A DNA stretch of 64,000 bases from Oxyruncus cristatus (GCA_013399855.1 VXAY01004337.1:460720-524719), one strand, 5' to 3'. Counted from the first letter of the stretch, positions 24,168-38,805 are shown. A program made the numbers and translations. The notes: a model not told the origin generated them from the sequence alone.

Positions 24168-27100
24168 GTAATGAGAAAAGTAACTGTAGGTGATTTTGAC
24201 CATACTTTCTTTTATTATATACACTGTGAGTAATTAGAGTTACTTTTGATGACAGTAAGGATGGAATCAGCTCCATAGGTAGAAGAACTGTATATTATCA
24301 GGTGTAGTTGGCATCATTTTTTGGAAGACATAATCTCGTGAGAATTGGATTATTCTTATTTTCAGGAAAGGTGTTCCCGGTGTTTTTACTCTAAAACTTC
24401 AGATTATCTACACTCAATTCCCATGTGAGTAACATGTATTCATGCAAACTGTTCAATGGAAATCTCTGGGACTACTTACAAGAGTCATTGTTGCAGGATT
24501 AGGCCACTGGAATTTTGTGAAACAGCTTGCCTTTTTTCCATTTAAAGAAGAAAATTTGTTTGTGTAACTCAGATAGTTTGAGCACATTTCCTGCTTTGGC
24601 ATGCCTACTTTCAGTTTTTCTATGTGAATTGAAACAGTTTTGATTGATGCTGTATCTTAATCCAGTCTCATCAGCTGAGGTTTAAAAAGTTCACTGCAAA
24701 CCATAGAATATGCATAAGGATCACTAACCCCCACCTAGAACATGCACACGAATATGCTAGGTGGTTTTTTTTTCATCTTTCCAAAAGCATTAATCAGGAC
24801 TATCATTGCATATGAAGGGTAAAGAAACCTGTTAAACTGGAAAATTAATAGTTGATTTAAAAGGTTTGATAATAATTACGTACTGATCAGGTTTTTGTTA
24901 AGTGGGAGAATTGTAGCCTACAGCTATTATTGAGAAGTGGAGTGGCATCCTGTATATTAGTTTGACAATCTTTTGCTCTAAAGCTATATTTAGTGGTGCC
25001 AAAGAGTCTGTTCCCATTAACCAGAGTCCACTGCTGAATTACTGTTCCCTGTGGGTAAATATGAAGACCAGCACTATTAGGTGTTGGTGCTGTAAGTCCA
25101 AAGCCAGTTTCTTAGATTTTCCAGAGAAAGATTGAGACAACAAGTGGCTACAAGTTAAAATACACATGCTTTGATTATATTCATATTTTGAGTATACCAG
25201 TAATAAAATCCAGACAATCTTTAGATTGGATTGCATTGTGACTTCTGTTATTTACATCTATAGGAAAACTTCAGGGAAATGGGAGCATGTGTTCAGTTTA
25301 CTTGGGATGGCAACTGAGCTGCTTTAAAGTACTTAGATGTTGACAGTGCATACTGCAACAGTTTTATATGTTACAAAACGTCAGGTTTTTTGAATTAATA
25401 TTCTGGAAGTTTAAGGAGTAAATGATAAATATATAAAGGTTCACAGCACTGTTTGTTGAGAGAACTGCTGACTGGAGAGAAGGCAATGGTCATTATTAAC
25501 ACTTATATTTGGAGATGGAGAAGTTGGTGGGGCTGTTAAGCAGGGCTGGGTCTCAGGTTCAGTCTTCGAAGTTCAATTGGGAAATACTTCTGTGTTTTGT
25601 ACTTACTTTGATAAATGTTAATACCACAGGTGTTTGGCATTTCCCAGTTATCAGTGTAAGATCTCACTCAGTGTATCTGGAGCCAAAGGATAGGACAGGA
25701 AAAAAAGGCTTGAGTTGACTCATAATGTTGAAAATACAAAATTCTGCTCAGAAACTTAAATACTGTAACACGAGTTGTTTAATAACAAGACAGAAAGAGT
25801 TCATGAAGGTGCTCTGTACATTCAAAGGAAAAATGCTTTTGGGTGAAGCGTTGGCTCTTGAAGCAGAAGAGCAAAACAGTCATGTCTTTGTATTAGTCAC
25901 CTATGTGGGGATGTGTTCCTTCATCACATGTTGTTTGTGTTTTATAAGTACAATGCAGGGTTTTGCCATTGGAAATCAGGTGATTCTTAGTGACTTGGGG
26001 AATGTACTTTCTGTTGGCTGTGTGTCATTTCAGTCCTTAATAGGCTTCCCCACTGTCTACCTTCTACCTGAAGGGAGGAGGAGAGGAAAGGAACAATTCA
26101 AGACAGGTCTGTCTTTTAGTTTGTCAGAAAGGGACTCACTTCACATACGTCTGTTTCTGGGAGGTGACTCATTATTCTAAGGGAGCAAAACTGCTTTGCT
26201 GGGCCTCAGCTCTGTCCAGCTGGGAGGACTGTTTCCCCTGAGGACACCATGTCAAAGCCAGGCTGGAGGGAAGTGTTTGCTGTGGGCACAGCTGCTGCAC
26301 AACCTATAGGTTCTGTGACGTGGTGCTGGAGCTCAGTATGCCTTGTGCTTTGTTTGCCTGTCTGTAGTGGTGGGTACCAGCACATACAAGCAATGGGAAC
26401 CACAAGCCATTCTGAAATACCCTTTTTTCTTAACAGGTCATAAATTGCTCTTGAAAAAGCCAGTGAAATTGCTGATGAAAAGAAATACAATGGGTGTGGG
26501 TGAAGGTGCTTTTTGTAATCTAGCTTTTTGTTTTCTTAAGTTGAAAACAAAACATATCCCTCCTGAGTTTTCATTAATGGCTATTATGCTTCTTTTATGG
26601 GGGTTTCATTTCTCACTGCTTAGATGGGAAGTCAGTGGAGGTCTGCTTATTCATAATTTCAAAATATTGCGGGAACTGTTAATATGTTTCCCTTTTGCTT
26701 CTGACCTGACACCTATGAGTTGCTGTAACAAAATGAAAATAAAAGGAGTTTATGAAGTCGGTCTTGACTAATGTTGTATTGAACAAATATTTGTTGACCT
26801 GAAATCTACGTGAGTTGAGTCTCCATGGGACTGTTGCCACATAGAGTAAAGTATCTATTACAATATTTTCCCCATGAGTGTATAGGACCTAGATCTTATA
26901 ACCTGTGCACATATGAACTGCGCTGTTGGTCAGGGATTCACCAGTCACAGAAGGAAAATAAGCATCATACAAACTGCTATCTAAAGCATAAATGAACTGG
27001 AAAAAGATGCCTTCATTTATTGCTTTCTAGGTTATTATTTTTATAAACACTTAAAAATGCCTACTTAAGTATTTTTTATTCGTCATTAATAACTATTTAA

Positions 27101-27853
27101 AATTACTTTTAATTATCATTTGGTGGAATAAACTAATTTCAGCATGTACAACATCCGTTATATTGTTGCAGCTGTGGTAGATAACTTGTCTTTTTTAAAT
27201 TTGACCTTATTTGAGTTGTACTTTGGTGATGTCTAGAGATCAACTGGAAATGGGTTCTCTTTTTGTCCACGGCTGATCTGTATGGATTTCATAGTTGAGC
27301 AAGTTCTCAATCTCCCACGTGAATAGGATTTATGAGGTTAACCAGTTCCAACCAAATCCTGTCACTGTTACATGTCAGCTAACTAATGTAATTTTCTTCC
27401 TTGGAGCTTTATTTTCAAATGCAGTAAGGAAGTTTGTAAGCAGCATTACAGCAGGAGCCCCATCCCTCCTGAGAGAAACACTTGTGCCTCCATTTTTATG
27501 AGTATCTTCCCCTGGCATTTATGTGCTAGACACTGACTGCTGTAAAGTTTGAGGTTTGCTGTAAGTATTTTAGCTGGCATTGGATTACCACTGCACCCTG
27601 TGTCTCATTTAGACTAAAATAACCGGAAGTAAATGGATAATCTTATAAAAATTGCTGGAATAGTTCATTAATTCTGTCCTGTTGATTAATGACTACTTTG
27701 TGTTAAGCAAGTTGAAAAAAAAATACCAAGAAGCTTAATCCTTAGCTAGAAAAGTGAGGTGGATTTATGTTTTTCATTGTTGCTGATTTTAGTACCATCT
27801 CATTTCTTGCACTAATGTGACCCTTTTTGCAACTTCCCTATTGCCTGGTACAG
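24168..27853 (+). other. PDZRN4: PDZRN4 intron 2
   Basis: This is a phase-0 intron of 3,686 bases, with donor GTAATG and acceptor TTCCCTATTGCCTGGTACAG. It is AT-rich. I recognise no repeat, RNA gene or extra exon in it. Open frames such as the 151-codon one at about 25,725-26,180 and the 142-codon one at about 26,343-26,771 show no protein-like domain and are most likely chance. Confidence 0.85.
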
Positions 27854-27958
27854 AACAATCGGGAGGAATCTGCTGAGGGAATTTATGTGTCAAAGATTTT
27901 GGAAAATGGACCTGCAGACAAAGCAGAAGGCTTGCAAATTCATGACAAGATTATTGAG
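27854..27958 (+). CDS. PDZRN4: PDZRN4 exon 3 (middle of PDZ domain 1)
   Basis: Thirty-five codons (105 bases, phase 0) lie between acceptor GGTACAG and donor GAG|GTAAGA. The peptide reads [18 protein letters not shown], then [17 protein letters not shown]. This is the PDZ segment from the second-third strand loop through GIYVSKI (strand), the GPAD.AEGL helix and the [12 protein letters not shown] strand. The final VNG and the second helix, which holds the class-defining ligand-contact residue, would be in exon 4, which is not in the window. Reading through the donor gives about 30 unrelated residues and a stop at 28,046. Against human PDZRN4 as I remember it (NNQEGTSTEGIYV), this bird sequence is one residue shorter in the loop before GIYV. 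Confidence 0.93.
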
Positions 27959-30900
27959 GTAAGAAAAAAACCCCACACCAGTGGATTAGTCTGTCATATT
28001 ATCAGATTAATAAAGGATTTGATGGTCTTTACACTAAGTATGTTGTAATTTTCCTCTTTTGCTCTGTCTGAGCATGATTCTTGTACAATGAACTGCTTGA
28101 AAATTTCTTAGAATTGAAGACACAAGATAGATTTTTCCAACAAGAAATAAATTCATCTTTATTGGTGTTGGGATTAAGCTGATCTAAGCAAAATAAAAGA
28201 TGTTGACACTTAAACAGCAAGCAAGTATTTTTCATTAAGTTGAGAAAGAAGGCAAGCAAATGACTGGAAATGCACAGGCTCAGTGAAACTGGTTTTGTTA
28301 TATGTAAGGAGTATTACTGTCGTGACTCTGGGACGTGGCATAGAAGCTATGCTGGTGAGCATTGCTGTGAAACTTCTTAAGCAATTAGAGGAAGTACTTT
28401 CTTCTGTATGATCAGGAGATCATCTGTTGTTCTCACCAAGACCAATGTATCTCATTCATGGTCATGTAACATGCTAGCGCAGAAATTTTATTTTCTTTCT
28501 GCATTTTTTGCAGTTTTTCCCATAAAGTAATTATAAACAATTTTAAAGTCAGTAACTCAGAAGAATAGGTTGCTGTCTGGATGGTATAACTATTTCAAAA
28601 ATGTTGGCAGATATATGGAGTATGAGTTTTGGTGAGAAATTGGTAGGAAGTGGGACATTATTATTGCTTGCTTTTCACTTATTTGGTGATCTGATCTGTG
28701 GGTGTTATTTTATGAGACCATTCTTTAATAATCAAGAGCAGAAGAAAGTAATGTTGTTTGAAGAGCCTTTAATAGCTTAAGTCATTTGTTTGAGTGCGAT
28801 GACCAGGGTGTTTCTAGCAATATGTATCTTACAGGATAATGAACAGAACTGTCCCATTAAATCAGGAACAAATCTCATCTCAAGGCATGTTGCTAAATAA
28901 AGAAGATAATTTGTTTCAGTGGTTTATCACATGTTTAACAATTATTAACTGCATGTGGTTGACTACAGTGAGTTGCGCACATTTCAGATGACCATCTCGT
29001 GGGTAACCTAGTGCAGCAAATGGATTTCACAGTCATATGACATTGGCAGCTGGAATTGTGAGCCAAGGCTGGCAGACATAAGTAGTGTTGCCTTTTACAT
29101 TATATATGTCATTATCTATGGCAGCATCATCGCCAAATAATTGTTACAGTGTTTGGAAGGGTGCCAAAAGAGAATCAGATTTCTTTCTTAAATGTATTCT
29201 AAGTGTAAAAATGCCACACAAATGACTTGAGTTACTCGAGGGTTTTGAGATCAATGTGCCCAGGCCATAGAGCCTCTGACACTTTCATTTGAAAAATGGA
29301 AAGTTGGTGTTTATTTGGGCTTTACTCTCAGGTGAGCATATTTTGTGCTTGAGGCCCTGAAAGCTGAAACAAATGCCTGTGAGTTGGTGAGGATGACAGG
29401 GTGAGGTGAAGGGTGATAGCCCCAGTTACCCTGTGTCAAGGGGCTGCAGCTCTTCACAGGGGATGGCCACAGGACCCTTGCTGATAATTTTCGCTGTTCT
29501 GCTGAAGAATAGATTTCAGGCACAGCATTACCCTCTTTATTCAAAGTGAACTCCTCTGTGAAAAAATTACTTGTTTATGCAGTGTAAAACGCCCTGGGAT
29601 AGCAATGTGCACAAACAACACTTGGGTGATATGTACTTCCAGGAATCCTATTACAAGCCCCAAATGTTCATTACTTGTTCATCCAGGAGAAACCCTTCCT
29701 CATTAATTTCTTCTATGTCCAGATGCCTTGAGATGTCATGGTCTTCTGCTGCATTCAGAAGCTTTTATCCAAAAATCTAGCTTCCAAAACTGACACAGTG
29801 CTTCACGTGTTTCGGTACTAAACACTGTTCACATGCTGTAAAAGGCATCTCATAAAACTAGATGCAGCACTGATATCTGTGACTCCCAGTGTGAAAGCCT
29901 TGGATATGAGCAGTGGTATAAACCTGCCAGACCTCTAACTTCTGGATCTCTTCCTTTCCACCCTGCCTATCAATCCCGTTCAGGAGGAGACAAGCAGCAA
30001 GCCATGCAAAGGGCTGTCTATTAGTCTGTGTTAGCTTGAAAAATTCTCTTTGCTACTGGGAGAAAATACAAAGTATGTTTAGAATAGTTCACAATTATTT
30101 GGCTCAGCATCTTTTCATCTCTCTCTCTGAATGCTAATCTTTCATACTGAATAAGTTCACTGATCATCTTTGGTCATGCTAATTGCCTCCTCAAGGCAGC
30201 ATAAAACAGCTATGATCCTTGGCAGTGTTACTGATACAGTGAAGTGTTTTAACTGCTGCTTTTTTTCATCCATGGTTTTAGTTCTGAACAGTTAACAGTG
30301 GAAGTAGCTCTTTCCATATGGAGGAAAACTTGACCCTCAATTTGCAGTCAGTTCAGCTTCACCTAAGTATGGCACCATGTTGAAGAGAGCTCCAAGCACA
30401 GTAGTTAGTGCCTAGTTAACAAGTAATTCAGAACTAGTTTTTTATACTAGTTTTGAGCTGCTTTTTCTTTGTATGATATTAAATTTTAAGGAAATTGGTA
30501 TGTCATCTCCTCTACTTGGGAGCCAAACTTTACAAAAAAAACCCCAAAACAGTGACTGATTTTGTCATGTCCTTTTCCATTCTGTAAGTTGCACTGTCTT
30601 GGAAAATACTGTTGAATTACTGAAGTGGAATATGCTGATTTTACCTTTTCCCTTTGGTGTTGTAAAGAAAATACATGACCAGGACAGAATTTGCAATCCA
30701 GATGGAATTCCTGATTTATTAATTTTTTTTTTTTTCCTTAAAAAGAGCAATATTTCATCAATTTGAGGGAAAAGAGCAACTGGTAGTTCCCATTGACAAA
30801 GTAGGTTTGGAAAACCTTGTGTGCAAATAAAAAGGGCTCAGGCTGAAGACCAAATATTCATATGTGGAACTGTAAGGACATCATCATCTGGGAGGCTCAA

Positions 30901-33900
30901 GTGTTTTTCTGTTCTTTGCACTGCAAGGAAAAGGCTTCTGTTCTTTTATTCTCAAGTGAAATGCCCTTCTGCATTTTAGGCAGTTGATTCTAATTAATTT
31001 GATGGCTAGAAGCATAGATGATGGAGAAGAAGGGAAAGGAAAACATTTTTAATCTGGGATCTTTGTCTTTGAAAAATGAGATGCATGCATATATATATCA
31101 TGACTATGTATATTTTGTTTATGCAGCCTGAGCTCCATAAGTAGATAATAAATAAGACTTCATCCCGTATTCCATGTTTCCCTTTGTTCTTTTCACTTTT
31201 TTTTGAGAGTAGTTGCACAATGGCTTTCAAGCCCATGTCAGCAAAGCCAGTTTCAATAAAGATGAAGTCTTGAGGCTTATCCTGGCAGAATGACTTACAT
31301 CTGCTAAGCGCCTACACAGAAACTTTTTTAACTATTGCCAGACTGCTGACTGTGCTGTGTGTCAGCCTTGTGGTGTTTTATCTTCTGCGTGTTTCTGTCA
31401 TTACACTCACTATGTTGCTCAAGCAAAATCTTTGATACTAGTCATGTTTATTTGGCTAAGAATCTCCACTGTCAGATTATGTCTGGAGAAGTAGTGAGCT
31501 TTAAAATGTCTTGCTGGGATCAGAGCTAGAAGATTTGGGATGACTTTGAACCAAAGCTGCACCAGATGTGGCCAGTAAAATCTGTGTGATAGCTAAGAAA
31601 ACTTAATATAGCTGATTTTAGTGGTGTGGATTTCAGTTATCTAAATATGCACAAAGTTGCCTTAGCTATGTTCTTTAAATCTGTAACAAATTCATATTGT
31701 TGTGTTGCAGGTAATGACTTTTGGCTCCTGCAATCATTAGGTAACTCGTAATTAATCTGAAAGATCCCTGGCATAATAGATTAGTTATACCATAGGCTTA
31801 GAAAAGTCTGTAGCATCTTTTCACTTTTCCCACTTCTTTGTTGAGATGTAGGTTTTTGGACACCTGAAGTCTTTCATCTGTCTGAAGAAAATTTTTAAAA
31901 TCAGGTGAGACCAGGTCTATGCATAACTTCAGTTGAATAGGAGCTACTACCCCCATCGACATTTTTTACTTAACAAAAAGTCTTCTGCCCTGCCTGTAAA
32001 GGACTGAGCTTACCTATCCAGGTAATTGCCCTTGTTCTGAGGCAGAGGCTCTCATGTGTTAGACCAGCATCTGCCCATCTCCTCAAATGGAGTCTGGTGC
32101 CAGCAGGTGTTTTGAGAGTCAGGATTATCCAATGATAATCTGTGGTGAAATAGACACTAGTTCCAGGGAGCTCTATCTGGAATACTGGTCATGCCCTTTT
32201 CCAGGTAAGTGCTGGTGACAACGATAGAATTTCCCTCTTTCTTGCACAGTCTTGGGTCTTACATGACACTTCCTTTAATGATACTTGCATTTCTGACTTC
32301 ATAGTGCCTTGATTTTGAGAGGGGAGATAGCAAATGCTGTTAACCAGGATATCTTCTAGCTAGGACAGTTCCCTAGATATGAAAGATAGGGTTCCCTGAC
32401 TGAATAAATACCAGTAGTAGCGGTTGTCCTCCTCCTGATATTTATTCCAGCTGCTGTGTTATCTGAAAGGTGTTTACGGCTGCTTGTGTCTACGTTGGCC
32501 ATGCAGGCTGGATCTCACCTAGGTGAGAATGGCACTTCCATTTATAATGTTTTCTTGCAAATCTTACTCAGACTTCACAAAATACTTTCTGTCCTGAAGA
32601 ACAAGAAGAACTAAAACAAAATTATATGTAAGTGGTGAAGTGGGTGTTAATAGGGTAATAGCAAATAATGACTTACGATGTTGTGATCAGAAAACTCAGT
32701 ATTTGATCCCTTAGTTGACTGAATGGAGTCTTAATGTTCATAAACAGGCAGAATTTTACTTTGATACTTGTGCAATGCAGCATCATGGAAAAATTCTAAA
32801 ATGCATTGGCTTCTAAGGGGTGTTTTTTTTAATCTGAGGTATAAACTGAGAACTTTCTATCTGCTGAGCACTTGCTGTGAATGCAACTCTAGAGAGGCAC
32901 AAGCCCGTAGGAGTGTTTCCCATCTGTGTTCACCTGGGCTTGTTCTCACAGACAAACCAGGCACATGTGCAAGTATAATGCCGTGTTGTTTTTGTGGAAA
33001 TATGTATGCTCACAGTGCTTTTATCTAAAAAAGGGCAGAAATGCCAAACATGTGTTTGGAATATGACAGTAGCTGGAACTTGGCATAAGGCAGATGGGGC
33101 AGAAGGAGCAGTGTGTGAGCATTTCTGAAACGTGACCCAGCATGAAAGGAATTGAGAACATGCGAAATGGAAGTGGTGAAAATCATCTTTTACAATGGGT
33201 TTTTATGATGCTTCTACCATGCTGGATCTTTGTCTATGTGGCTTAGCTTAAGCATGATAAAAGAGACTTCAGGATCTTGCATGAACATGAATGTGCATAA
33301 TCCCTCTCTCCAACAAGATATTTCTGTTTTGCTCTGATTGTGGGGGATCTCTACAATAGATGGATCACTGTAGGAGCAGAAGGGGAAGAGTGAAGTAGAG
33401 TATGCAAGGAAAAAGAAAAACAGGAAACTTCACAGTTCAAGAGTACAAAGCACCAACCTTATGTTTCTGTGGACGTGCTGTCCAGTGCTTGCTCATAAAC
33501 AGGAAGTGTGGGAGAAGTGGAGGGGATGTAGGAATAGAGATCACTGAATTGTGAAAGGGGATCGGCTATACGCACTGCCGTGAACTCTGATAGCTAAATA
33601 AGGAGGAACAGTACTGGAGCAGAACTGTGATAACTGTACTGTATCTGCAGAACTGTGCAGTAGCCAAATTGGCAATTCAGCGGTGCTGTTGGGTAGAAAG
33701 AATTTTGCTTATCACGTGGAAGAGCTGACTAATGTAAGAACCTGCAAGATGCCATAACAGGTGTTGCTTCTATGGGCCCCAGATCCCTAGGCACCATGTG
33801 AAGGCTTGTTCACACCCATGTCCTTTTATGAAGTGTCTATTCTCACCCTGAAGTATAATTTGTTGGAAATTTGGCAAGTTTAAACTCAGCATCTTCCTAG

Positions 33901-36900
33901 ATGCTCTGTTTGAGCTTGATTTTGCTGCAAGTCAATCTTCTCTTTTTTGTTGTTTTGGGGTTTTTTTAAAAAAACTTTAAGGTAAACCTTGCAAAACAAC
34001 AGACTTTAGCATGCTTCCATCTTGCCCAGCAGTGGGAGCAATGCAGTTTTATGTGTGGTTTTATAGTAGTAGATTTGGAGGAATTTTTTTTTCATATGAT
34101 GTTTTAGAGGTGTTCATAAGCACTTTCAGGAATGCATTAAACCACTTGACTAACATCTGTCAAATGCTGCTGCTTTCATCCCTTTCCCAGGAAGAGAAGG
34201 GCTAATGCAGGGGAGTGTTTTGTTTAGGAATTTTTCAAATAATTACACACATATTTACATGTCGGTGTCTGTTTATTTTAGGGAAGACAAGGTCATAGAA
34301 ATGTCTCTTTATATTTGTTACTAGGGATAGCAAGGTTTTTTGGTGAAAACCCTTGGTTTTTGCTCTGGGCAAGATCTTCAGTCGGCCCTGAAGAAAGTGT
34401 TCTCATCCGCTTACAAGCCAAGTCTCCATGGCAACTGGGCTGTAGGTGTGATTGTGTGTCATTGCCTTGGTCTTGGACTAAGTCTGTCGTACCGTTATAG
34501 TGGACTTGATGGAGCTGTGGAGCTCAGGTACCTGACCCTGGTGAACTATGGAAGGTTTGGGAGGAGGGAAGACATTTTCCAATTACTTTCCTTAACCTTG
34601 TCAGTTATGTAGTGAGTAGAAGCCTCAGAGAGCACTTTAGGATATATCAGGGAGAGCTAACCCTTTGAGGCCCATATGAAGGAGACTAGTGGGAATAATT
34701 GATGGTAAGCCCAGCTATGAAAAGCTGTGATAAATTCTGAGCCATGCTGAGTTTGTGGCTTAGAACTGAAGGATGTGCAAGAAGCCGTGCCTCCCATGGC
34801 ACATGCTTCTGGCACCCCAGAAGCTCTTGGCACTTTCAGAAAGTGAAAAGAGCCTTGTTCAGCCTTTCATGAAGGTTGTTCTTTATTGTGGTTGAGACAA
34901 CTTCACAGTTAGAGGAGATGACGGCTTACATGTGTTGTGTGAATGCAGTGTTTTATCTTAAGGGACTGAACTGATTGTTGCAATCCAAGGATATGTACTC
35001 CAAGAGCTTTGATTTCTTCTGCCCTTTTTCTTAATCAGCTAATTATATTTGTAAGGAGTAGCTAATCACTGTTCTCTATAATTGGAGGCTGAATAAAAAA
35101 AAACCGTTAGTGCCTGCCAGTGCAGAAATGCCAAAATGAAGTAATTATTCAAGGCTTCACTTAAAAAATTAATAACCCACTTCAGTTGCTAAGTTTTACC
35201 GCAACAGTGTGTTGAACAGGAGAATGCTCCTCCTCTGAACTTTTAAATAGGAGTAATAAGAAGCATGTACAGCGCTGTACTTTCCAAATGCTTTGAAACT
35301 GAAGTGATAATGTTAAAAAAAAAGAACTCTTATTTGGGACCTTCTCTCCGAAATGCAAAATTTTGCAGCATTTAAAATCATACTGTAATGGAAAAACTGA
35401 TTTTCAGATTGATGAGAACAGATGTGGTCTATTCAAACCACCATCAAACACTGTGCTAAGTAAAATCAAATATATTAAGCAAAGTATATATGTTACTAAC
35501 ACGCAGACATTTTAGTAAATATGTGTCTTGTTTGGAATTGCAAATCTAATGTAATTTTACAACTTTGTATGTAGACAAAACTTGACTGAATCACTGCTGC
35601 CACAGGAAAGGAGCACGGAATGACTCAACACTGTTTCTTGGCTGCTATTTTAGTTACAGAGTAAACTTATATGTTATTTACAGGATATGATTTACATTTT
35701 TTTTTCTTTGAGAAAAATATTTGTCTCTCAAGTAGCAAGACTGGGAAATAGGAAGGGGGGAGGGAGAAATTAAAGGAAAAAAATTAGTTCAGAATTGTTG
35801 ACATTCTGCTCGTTTCTATTTGGTCTTTAAGTATGGAAACCTGTATTCCAAATACCTATCAAATGATTTAGCATCTTTAAAATTGGGTAAATTATGAATC
35901 TGTGTGTCTAGAAGTAGTGCACCTAGTGTAGGAGAAGTTCTGAAATGGTTTGATGTAGAATATGAGTTTTTTTCCCTTTGTGTGTCTTTTCTTCACCATT
36001 TGGAGCATCCAGCATTTGAGGGACCTGCTGGTTCAGACCTTGCTCATCTGTTTCTGAGTAGTCTTTCAATCTTGCATTTATTTCTTTAGGCGTGTTGATC
36101 AAGCGGGTAAATATCTGCAGTCCTTCCAGCAGCTTGCGGAAAGAAGGCATGCTATTTTAAATGGAAGGGATTTGCTGTCTTGAAGGAATTAAAACATCTG
36201 GATCCCTACACTTCTCTGTTACAGTCTGATTTATTTGGGCTAGTCTTTGGCACATGGCAAATATGGAGCCATATGGTCTTCATGCTGTCAGCAAGCTTTT
36301 TCAGCGCATACCCCAGCCTTCTCTGAATGGTAGCTGCTACTGTGACCTGAAAAATAAACGTTCCAGGAGCTTTAAGGCTGTTGTGCCCTGGAATGGATTA
36401 ATTGCATTTTTTGAGTGGGTCAGCATCCAGCATCTGGACCAGAAAGCTGAATCCTTCACTTCCCCTAAAGTGCTCAGAGCCCCAGATCAGATGCCTTGTG
36501 CTAGTGCCAGATGTATAGCAGCACTTTCTGACTTATGCTTTGTGTCCCTTGCATCTTGTTTTCTTAATGTCTCCATGAAATCTCCAAGTGCTCAGCACGA
36601 CTGGTTTTTAGCATGCTCTAAACATGTGCTTAAGTGGAAAACTGACTTCTGAGAGGTTTTTAAACAGAAATTTACTTTCCAGGGACCAAGGGAATGGTGT
36701 TAAAAGCCATAATGCATTTGCTAGGACATCTTATAATGTTTTTTTTGTTTTGTTTTGAGTGGCAGGCAGGAACCTTTCCTTTTAAGTATGGTATTTTAAA
36801 AAAAATGCAGGAATTCTGCAACTATTCAAAATACTTTAAAATTCGTTTTTAAGTAAGTCTTTTTAATGATTTCCCTATTTTTCATTTATATTTAAAAATG

Positions 36901-37787
36901 GAACAGGAAGAGTGTGAGGAACAAGGAGGAATATTTCAATTTTTTTAATGTAAAAAGAAACTAAGAAAGTAAAATGAACTCTACCACTAGAATTTCTCAT
37001 TAACTGGATGTAGACCACTGTTTTCAGCCTTCTTTTCTGAATCACTTGAGTACTGTACCCTTGTACTAAGAGTGTTGGATTTTTGGTATTTTTTCCTTCC
37101 TCCCTGCTATGAAGTAATGGAAAACTAAAGAATCAATATTTATCACTGAATCCAGAAGTTTTATCTTTTAATTAGCACAAACCATGAACAATATTTTTAA
37201 GATTAAAGAACACGACATTTCAGAACACATTTCAAAGAGTGAACTGTTCACTGCTGTTAATGCCTTAGCAGAACAGTTTTAAAGGAAAGTTTTCGTCTGA
37301 TTGCCTAAACTTGGGTCTTAGGTTAGTCAAAGCCCTGCAGTACATTCCAACTGATGGCATTGACAAGTACTTTGGGGAGATTCAGTACAAAATGAAGAAT
37401 TGTGCATGTACATTATTGACTTCTTGCTTTGCATTTGTCCCTCTGTTTTTATATCCTTTAAAACCAAAAGATAGACCCTCTTGCTTTCTTAACCAGTCAC
37501 TTACTGTATAAGTACCCTGTTGTCTCAAAGTTCTTATTGTCTGGCTGTTCTACTTTGAACCATTACATATCTGTTCTGGGAGAAGCCTGAACTCTATAAT
37601 CCAGTTGCTAAGTTTTACCTTTGATTCAGTGACTTAGAGATGAATGAGCCCCTGGAAGCTAGTGGAGTGGATAGAGAAATGTTTGCTGCACAACCACAAA
37701 ACAGTGGAGTCCAATTATAAATTGCAAGCACTACCCTCGGTATTGCTTTTTTTCTGATTTTGAGTTGTGTTTTCCCTGAATTCAACA

Positions 37788-37826
37788 ACTAGTTGATAAA
37801 ATGTGTTGCACATTTTATCAACTAGT
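37788..37826. repeat. Perfect 18-bp inverted repeat, 3-base loop
   Basis: The left arm ACTAGTTGATAAAATGTG (37,788-37,805) and right arm CACATTTTATCAACTAGT (37,809-37,826) are exact reverse complements separated only by TTG. An 18-bp match with so small a loop is uncommon by chance in 64 kb. It could extrude as a cruciform, form an RNA hairpin in the intron transcript, or be the product of a template-switch mutation. It is too short for a classical microRNA precursor. Confidence 0.9.
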
Positions 37827-38805
37827 GACTAGACAAACCATGATGAATCCATATAACCAAGTCAGAGAACAATAACAAGTAATGTTCACCAGCCTGTGCC
37901 AACATTAATATTAATGACTCTCAATGTTATATTTTTCATTAAACTAACAGAACAAAATAGGCATACAGGAAGAAAATTGAGCCTTAGTCCATGTTTCAGA
38001 TATTTAGATTACTAAATTTTGAACATGGTTACTCAAAATCTGGCAGGAGTTAGCATGAGAAAAAAAGCAACTTGAAATGCTCCAGTAAACCCTCCCTATT
38101 TAGAGACTAGCTTTGAGGTCATTTGACATATGGTTTCATGTCATATCCAGTTTCATTAATCTCTATATCTTTAGGATTGGAATAAAGTAAACTCAAGTGT
38201 TGGACTGCAGTCTGTATCCTCTAAGAGAGCAGTCACTGTACTACTGGTTCAACTGACTCTGCTGTAGTGGAAAAAATGAACCGCTGTGTTGGCTGAAAGT
38301 ACTTCCTAGATCTCAGCTTTGAATGCTCTCTGTGCTTCCTTAGAAGTCAGCTAACTCTGATTTTGGCAGTTTGTGGAGGAGTCTGAGTAGCTGTTTGTGG
38401 AACCTTGGTGATGGGTTTTAGCGAGTAAAGATGCAGATGTGTGTATGAAATGGTACAAAGCACCAGCCATCCAAAGCAGTGGAGCAATACTTCATTTTTC
38501 AGCAGTCTTCAGAGAGGTGGAGTTTGTTCAGAGAAACGGACCGTGCAAAGATTGAGGGACTGGTGATGTTCTTTTGGCAAGAGAACAATACAGATTATCT
38601 AATTGCTCAAAGTAAGAAATTCTTATCTGCACTTCTGTTGCTTTTGGGTTTAGTATTTTGTTCGAGACCTAAGTTACGCAATGGAAGAAAGACAGGGTCT
38701 TTTGTCAAACAGTTGTAAAATGTGGGCAGGCTTTTGGGCAAAGGGTGTTTTCATTAAATATGTCCTAGAAAGATTTATTAGATATCTTTAATTAAAATAA
38801 CTTCT

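Noticed and set aside
28009..28014. AATAAA just after exon 3 as an intronic polyadenylation site giving a truncated PDZRN4
   Set aside because: The read-through stop codon (28,046-28,048) lies after the place where cleavage would normally occur, so such a transcript would lack a stop.
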